From the NCBI GenBank assembly GCA_030377965.1, contig JAUCGE010000001.1, forward strand, positions 1 through 64,000: 64,000 nt of DNA. Reading direction: 5' to 3'. The first letter of the stretch is position 1. Each line of letters opens with the position of its first letter. Both the position numbers and the translations under genes were made by a program. The stretch comes from Desulfobacterales bacterium HSG16. Lineage in GTDB: Bacteria > Desulfobacterota > Desulfobacteria > Desulfobacterales > HSG16. Shown here piece by piece: positions 59,488 through 64,000 of this stretch. The notes under the pieces are model-generated. The model was not told the DNA's origin, made no database searches, and was given only the letters and a program-made list of their open reading frames with translations.

Positions 59488-61062
59488 ATGGTGACAAAAA
59501 TGAACGGATCGAATATAGTGATCAGTACAGCGGTTGCCGCAGGAATTGAAATATGCTTTACCAATCCTGGAACCACGGAACTTCCCTTGTTAACAGCAAT
59601 GGATACAGTGCCGGAAATACGTCCTGTTCTGGGATTGACCGAAAGCGTATGCACAGGTGCTGCCGACGGATATGCACGGATGTTGCGAAAACCGGCAATG
59701 ACTCTGCTGCACCTGGGGCCAGGTCTGGCCAATGGCATCGCAAATCTGCACAATGCCAGGCGGGCAAAATCGCCTGTATTCAATATAATCGGAGAACATG
59801 CCACATGGCACAGAAGTGCAGATCCTCCCCTGGCAATGGATATACAGTCTCTGGCCTGTACAGTTTCCGACTGGCAGCATACCTGTGAAACCGTGCAGAC
59901 TCTCTCTTGTGATACAGTCAATGCAATAAGCGCTGCCATGAACGGGGCTGTATCCACTTTGATCGTACCCCATGATATTCTGCTGAAAAAATGTGAAGGG
60001 CAGAAAATTGACATACCCCGACCGGCTTTCAATCCTCCTGATTCAAAACTGATCGACAAGGCTGCTCAATCTTTTAAAAAACATAAAAAAATCGGGATAA
60101 TAATGGGAGGCAGGGCATTATATGAGCCGGGCCTTCTGGCAGGAGAAAGAATCAGGACAAAAACAAGATGTGACCTTTTATCAGTAACGTTTCCGCCCTG
60201 CCTGGATCGGGGTACGGGCCTGCCTGCTTTAAGGCGGATTCCTTATTTTCCAGAAAAAGCGATCAAGCTTTTGTCAAAATATGAACTTCTGATACTTGCT
60301 GATACGCCTGAACCCGTAGCTTTTTTTGGCTATGAAGGAGTTTGTGGAAACCTGATTCCAAAAGATCTGCCGCGAATTTGCTTCACAGGTTCCAGTTTTG
60401 ATGCGGTTTCAGCACTGGAATGTCTGGCTGATGCTCTCAATGCACCGCTCCGGACTTTTCCGAACCAGGAAGATGGTGATGGCCATATCCGTCCTGTCAT
60501 GCCATCAGGGCAGTTGACTGTCCAGAAGGCTGGGGCTGTTTTAGCTGCTCTTCAACCTGAACGTGCAATTATCGTGGATGAAGCTATTACCGGTTCAGGT
60601 CCTTATGTTCCTTTGGGAGCCACACTGCCCCGGCATACTTATATGACGCTCACAGGAGGGGCTATCGGTTTCGGTATTCCGTGTGCTACGGGCGCTGCCC
60701 TGGCATGTCCAGACAGGCCGGTGATCTGTTTTCAGGCTGATGGCAGCGCCATGTATTCACTTCAGGCCCTGTGGACCCAGGCCAGGGAACAACTTGATGT
60801 AACGACTTTGATTTGTTCAAACAAAAGTTATAAAATACTGCAAATTGAACTGGCCCGTCAAAAAGGCGGCCTTCAAGCCAATGGCCTGTCTGAAAAAATA
60901 ATGGCAATGAGCAGACTAGACCGGCCAGCACTCGACTGGACGAAAATAGCGATAGGATTTGGAGTTTCCGCAGTTGCAGTCGATAATACCCAGGATATGG
61001 CAGAAGAACTTGAAAAAGCCCTTGCAGAACCAGGGCCTCATTTAATCGAACTTACACTTTAA
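59488..61062 (+). CDS. ThDP-dependent acetolactate synthase-like enzyme
   Basis: A 524-residue ThDP enzyme. Seen: N-terminal PYR domain with the catalytic Glu in TESVCTGAADGYAR (E52), middle domain with GRALYEPGLL, and C-terminal PP domain with cofactor motif QADGSAMYSLQALWTQAREQLDVTTLICSNKSYKIL-type sequence (ADGS for the usual GDGS, then NKSYKI). It resembles the acetolactate synthase/benzoylformate decarboxylase-like stand-alone group; the absence of a regulatory small subunit argues against branched-chain biosynthesis. GGTGAC precedes an internal ATG at 59500, which is an alternative start. The next gene follows by 11 nt. Confidence 0.87.
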   Translation: MVTKMNGSNIVISTAVAAGIEICFTNPGTTELPLLTAMDTVPEIRPVLGLTESVCTGAADGYARMLRKPAMTLLHLGPGLANGIANLHNARRAKSPVFNIIGEHATWHRSADPPLAMDIQSLACTVSDWQHTCETVQTLSCDTVNAISAAMNGAVSTLIVPHDILLKKCEGQKIDIPRPAFNPPDSKLIDKAAQSFKKHKKIGIIMGGRALYEPGLLAGERIRTKTRCDLLSVTFPPCLDRGTGLPALRRIPYFPEKAIKLLSKYELLILADTPEPVAFFGYEGVCGNLIPKDLPRICFTGSSFDAVSALECLADALNAPLRTFPNQEDGDGHIRPVMPSGQLTVQKAGAVLAALQPERAIIVDEAITGSGPYVPLGATLPRHTYMTLTGGAIGFGIPCATGAALACPDRPVICFQADGSAMYSLQALWTQAREQLDVTTLICSNKSYKILQIELARQKGGLQANGLSEKIMAMSRLDRPALDWTKIAIGFGVSAVAVDNTQDMAEELEKALAEPGPHLIELTL

Positions 61063-61073
61063 ACGGAGGTGGC

Positions 61074-61550
61074 ATGAAAATGAAAACAAATTTTACAATC
61101 ATCCTTATTTTTCTCATTACGGTACTCTTCCCGATTCAGGCATTTTCTCAAATCTGTGTTACCGTCAAATACCGAGTGTCCATATTAAATTACAAGCTCT
61201 ATTTTACGAAAGCAGGTGGAGACACCATCAACTTGATGATAACAGGAACCGTGAAAAATAACAGCCCCAAGTCAGTACAGAAGGTAAAAATCAGCACAAC
61301 ATGTTCCGGGTGTCTTCTTACAAAAACAACTGATAAATGGATGGATGCATCCCTGTTCCGAAAGGAAAAAGGGGTTGTTATTCCACATTTGAATGAAGGA
61401 CAGGAAAAGAAATTCACTTTCAAGGCCGCTGTAATGAACAGCTCTTACTGGGCATCTAAAAAAAGCGATAAAAACGGTATAATAAGAGATTTTCCAAATG
61501 GCCCTGAAGGACTTGTGATCAAGGTAGTCTCTTTCGTCCGAGGTGAATAG
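61074..61550 (+). CDS. Secreted hypothetical protein
   Basis: A 158-residue protein with a signal peptide (FTIILIFLITVLFPIQAFS). The mature part is beta-rich, with four cysteines of which CSGC is the most notable, and ITGTVKNNSPKSVQKVKIS reminiscent of immunoglobulin-like exported domains (DUF-type with a FxxD/NxLNEGQEKKF edge). Function unknown. GGAGG lies 4 nt before the ATG. Eleven nt after the ThDP gene, so probably cotranscribed, although the pairing makes no obvious sense. Confidence 0.78.
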   Translation: MKMKTNFTIILIFLITVLFPIQAFSQICVTVKYRVSILNYKLYFTKAGGDTINLMITGTVKNNSPKSVQKVKISTTCSGCLLTKTTDKWMDASLFRKEKGVVIPHLNEGQEKKFTFKAAVMNSSYWASKKSDKNGIIRDFPNGPEGLVIKVVSFVRGE

Positions 61551-61596
61551 GCCGGAAATAAAAAAAACCGGAAATAAAAAAATGAAGAGCGAGTTA

Positions 61597-63129
61597 TCAA
61601 GCCTTCATCGCCATCACAGGATCTATCTTCGAAGCCTTGCGGCTGGGCAGATATGCAGCCAGCAGGGTGACGGGAATGAGGATTAATACCGGAAGTAACT
61701 GTATCCAGAGGGGAGCTATCAGCCATGTCGCTGAAAAATCTCCGACGGCTGTGATCAGTACTCCTATATCTCCAGTTGCCAGGTCATAGGACATCCTGTT
61801 GAACAGGACGGAAGTCTTATAACCGATAAACATAAGAGTGATGTCGGACAGAACGAGAGCTGCGAAAAAAACTTTGAATACATCGTAAAAGCACAGATGC
61901 CGAAACACTCTGCTAATATCCCGGCTCGTTGCTCCTATACAGCGCATGATGCCGATTTCTCTGACTGCATCCTTTACGTTCAGGCTTAAAATCTTGTAGA
62001 TCGACAGCATCATGAAAAAAGAAAAGGCGGAAAGGATGAAGGCCGGGATGTAGATCAAACTTTTTTCTTTTTTTACCGCTTTTTTTATCTCGGAAAAAAA
62101 TTTGAAATTTGAAGTTTTTCCTGTGTGAGCCTTCAAACCCATTTTTTTGATTTCACTTTCAAGTTTTTCCTGATATTTTTCAGGGCATATCACCAGCAGA
62201 AAAGAGCGTCCGTGTCTGTTATTGCTGATATAACTTCGCCGCCCGCCTTTAGCAGCCATTCTCATTTTAACTATTTCACTTATCATTTTTGCTTTATCGG
62301 ACGGAATAACTCCGTATCCGTATGGCATATTTGAAAAATGGGCTTTGTCTTTGATAAAACCGACTATCGTAAATTTTAATACCAGAGGATGGCAATAACT
62401 CAACATACCTGGACTGTGATATTCAAAGTCTTTGAATATTTCGGCCTGCCGTTTCTTTATCGCTTCGATTTCCAATACCGGATTGACCGGGTTGCGATAG
62501 CCTGAGTTTCTTTTCCATCTAAAAGATTCCCTGCAGAAAGGATCTATTATAATATTGAAATCTTTACCGAGAAATTTGGCTTTTTCCTCTTTCTCTCTGC
62601 GAATGAAATATTTTTTTTCAGGAACATATTTAAGAAAAAACATATTTTCGGAAAGAAGGATCGGAATAGTATCTGTTTCTCCATTTTCCAATTCCGATTT
62701 TTCATTTTTTTCTACATAAAGATTGAAAAAAGAGTCTTCATAACCGAGGAGAAATTCTGGAACGATATGGGAAAAACGATTGAGAACGAAAAAATGGCCG
62801 GAAGAAAAATGAATTTCTTTCTGAATAGCTGAAACACCTTCCATTTTTTCTATTTTTTCTATATCTTCGTCGTCGATATAGCGATATTCTGATTTTTGAC
62901 GAAGCTCTGAATCAAGGTCCGGCCTGATTATCAGCATGGGCTGGCGAGGATAGCCGGTATCGAATATAAATTCTCTGACTATTTTACCGATTCCATAGCT
63001 TGCATTTATGAGCATGATAAGTGAAAATAGAAAAGTGAAAAGGACAGCAAAAGATTTCTTCTTGCCTGCGAGTTTGCGCTTTTTCGCTTTTTTCCGGTTC
63101 AACGATACTATATCTTTGAAAGTAATCAA
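61597..63129 (-). CDS. ABC transporter permease, FtsX/MacB type
   Basis: A 510-residue permease with four transmembrane segments: one near residues 27-50, then a large periplasmic part (about 50-370), and three at the C-terminus in the FtsX domain (MMLSIYKILSLNVKDAVREIGIMRCIGATSRDI is the coupling-helix region). This layout fits LolCE/MacB-like exporters. The start is TTG at 63129, overlapping the ATPase stop (TTGA), so translation is coupled. Confidence 0.88.
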   Translation of the reverse strand: MITFKDIVSLNRKKAKKRKLAGKKKSFAVLFTFLFSLIMLINASYGIGKIVREFIFDTGYPRQPMLIIRPDLDSELRQKSEYRYIDDEDIEKIEKMEGVSAIQKEIHFSSGHFFVLNRFSHIVPEFLLGYEDSFFNLYVEKNEKSELENGETDTIPILLSENMFFLKYVPEKKYFIRREKEEKAKFLGKDFNIIIDPFCRESFRWKRNSGYRNPVNPVLEIEAIKKRQAEIFKDFEYHSPGMLSYCHPLVLKFTIVGFIKDKAHFSNMPYGYGVIPSDKAKMISEIVKMRMAAKGGRRSYISNNRHGRSFLLVICPEKYQEKLESEIKKMGLKAHTGKTSNFKFFSEIKKAVKKEKSLIYIPAFILSAFSFFMMLSIYKILSLNVKDAVREIGIMRCIGATSRDISRVFRHLCFYDVFKVFFAALVLSDITLMFIGYKTSVLFNRMSYDLATGDIGVLITAVGDFSATWLIAPLWIQLLPVLILIPVTLLAAYLPSRKASKIDPVMAMKA

Positions 63130-63797
63130 ACAAGCCGTCCTTTTTCGATTCGGATACTCCTGGTTCCAACTTTTGCTACCCAGGGATTGTGAGTTACCAG
63201 AAGGATCGCAGCTTTTTTTTCAGCGGATATCTTCGAAAATATATCCATCACGGTTTTACCTGTTTCATAGTCGAGGTTTCCTGTTGGTTCATCCGCTATG
63301 ATCAGCGTTGGATCTGTTATCAAAGCTCTTGCTATGGCCACTCTCTGGCATTCTCCGCCCGATAGTTCCGATGGATAATGACTTGCCCTGTGATCCAGAT
63401 TCATGGATTTCAGCATTTCATATGCTTTTTCCATCCGTTCATCTGCCGGAATCTTTCTAAACAGGAGGGGAAGGGCTACGTTTTCTGAGGCTGTCAGATA
63501 TTCGATCAGGTTAAAAGACTGGAATACGAACCCTATGGCCCTGTTACGGATTTCGGAAAGTCTGGTATCGTTCACCTTGTATAAATCAGCTTTCTCAAAA
63601 AGCACCTGTCCTGTGGTCGGAGTCAAAAGCCCGCCGCAGACTTGTACGAATGTGGTTTTCCCGGAACCTGATCTACCTGTGACAGTCACAAATTCTGATT
63701 TTTCAAGGCTGAAATCAACGTTTTTCAACGGCACTACTCGATTCTTTTTTTTCCCGTAAACCACGGTGACATCAAGCAGTTGAGTCATATCACTCAT
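63126..63797 (-). CDS. ABC transporter ATP-binding protein, LolD/MacB type
   Basis: A 223-residue ATPase. Seen: Walker A GRSGSGKTTF near 43, Q-loop FVFQSFNLIEYL, signature ELSGGECQRVAIARAL near 143, Walker B LIIADEPTGNLD, and H-loop LLVTHNPWVA. The FNLIEYLTASENV and PTGNLD pattern is typical of the lipoprotein-releasing/MacB group. The ATG at 63797 overlaps the stop of the upstream gene (ATGA). Partner of the permease. Confidence 0.95.
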   Translation of the reverse strand: MSDMTQLLDVTVVYGKKKNRVVPLKNVDFSLEKSEFVTVTGRSGSGKTTFVQVCGGLLTPTTGQVLFEKADLYKVNDTRLSEIRNRAIGFVFQSFNLIEYLTASENVALPLLFRKIPADERMEKAYEMLKSMNLDHRASHYPSELSGGECQRVAIARALITDPTLIIADEPTGNLDYETGKTVMDIFSKISAEKKAAILLVTHNPWVAKVGTRSIRIEKGRLV

Positions 63798-64000
63798 TTT
63801 TTACGACTCGCTGCAGGCAGATCAGATTTAAAATCAGGGCTGTAACTAAACTGCATGACATGGCTTGCGGGGTTTTCTGACTCATCTTTTGCCCGGAATG
63901 AAATCGTATGTACACCTGCTTCCATATCTTCTGGAACCGGGAGGATAAAAAGTTCGTCTTTTTCATCTGGAATTCCATCGAATGGTGCAAACCTGATGTG
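63794..64000 (-). CDS. Upstream gene of the exporter operon, partial
   Basis: The 3' part of a gene whose 5' end is outside the window; 68 codons are visible before the stop at 63794-63796. The sequence includes DEKDELFILPVPEDMEAG, then HTISFRAKDESENPASHV, which resembles a beta-sandwich domain of a secreted protein (bacterial Ig or calcium-binding like), and a C-terminal SDLPAASRKK. It overlaps the ATPase start by 4 nt, so the exporter is probably coexpressed with this surface or accessory protein. Confidence 0.7.
   Translation of the reverse strand, partial: HIRFAPFDGIPDEKDELFILPVPEDMEAGVHTISFRAKDESENPASHVMQFSYSPDFKSDLPAASRKK

Noticed and set aside
61560-61596. Terminator between the secreted gene and the permease
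   Set aside because: Only the short direct repeat CCGGAAATAAAAAA is present, with no stem.
63790-63990. Separate 66-codon gene at the right edge
   Set aside because: The frame one base over runs from the window edge to an ATGA overlap with the ABC ATPase and has normal protein composition; the 66-codon frame is its shadow.

Overview
The window looks like a chromosomal segment of a large-genome anaerobic deltaproteobacterium, probably a Desulfobacteraceae-type sulfate reducer (Desulfobacterota). The evidence is indirect but consistent: a one-operon methylmalonyl-CoA pathway with a transcarboxylase-style carboxyltransferase, a cluster resembling the anaerobe-specific orange-protein (ORP) cluster with its sigma-54 activator, a PxxKW cysteine-rich protein, TRL-like and UPF0175/DUF3368 families, and many dispersed repeats and gene relics. 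No rRNA, tRNA or CRISPR was recognised.

Layout. 0.3-3.5 kb: a three-gene set of hypothetical protein, MoxR-type AAA+ ATPase and VWA protein. 3.8-5.9 kb: single genes (DUF2887-type nuclease-like protein, alpha/beta hydrolase, PxxKW protein) closed by a strong terminator. 6.2-11.4 kb: aspartate kinase, then a tight set of aminotransferase, ClC chloride channel with CBS domains and LUD protein. 11.5-13.7 kb: an ECF sigma factor, its zinc-finger anti-sigma factor and two secreted proteins; a 28-nt promoter-like element lies in front of the sigma gene and of two secreted paralogues (13.2 and 30.2 kb). 13.7-14.5 kb: gene relics. 14.5-23.3 kb: an AT-rich defence island of Vsr, cytosine-5 methyltransferase, GHKL ATPase, Z1 protein, PD-(D/E)XK protein and AIPR protein, followed by a UPF0175/DUF3368 toxin-antitoxin pair. 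The island is bracketed by direct copies of the secreted-gene block, one intact and one decayed. 24.6-30 kb (minus strand): ORP-like cluster with NifX-fold proteins, two MinD-like ferredoxin ATPases, a receiver-like protein, a -24/-12 promoter and a sigma-54 activator. 30-34.4 kb: third secreted paralogue, a TRL-like lipoprotein, a truncated ABC ATPase, a decayed IS630 element and a BrnT/CopG toxin-antitoxin pair.

34.5-45.3 kb (minus strand): TetR, epimerase, B12-dependent mutase, MeaB, carboxyltransferase, small subunit, pyruvate-type carboxyltransferase fused to biotinyl carrier, and both succinyl-CoA synthetase subunits. Together these convert propionyl-CoA and oxaloacetate to succinate with substrate-level ATP, or the reverse. 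A sigma-70-like promoter overlapped by a palindrome precedes TetR. 45.4-57 kb: a hairpin element, a Phd antitoxin gene and its decayed duplicate flanking a 2219-residue surface protein with a CLCA-type metalloprotease motif, and an ATPase-nuclease fusion. 57-64 kb: a P-loop ATPase, type I asparaginase, a ThDP enzyme with a secreted partner, and an FtsX-type ABC exporter whose upstream gene runs off the window.

All functional calls come from reading motifs and family resemblance by eye; no database search was possible.
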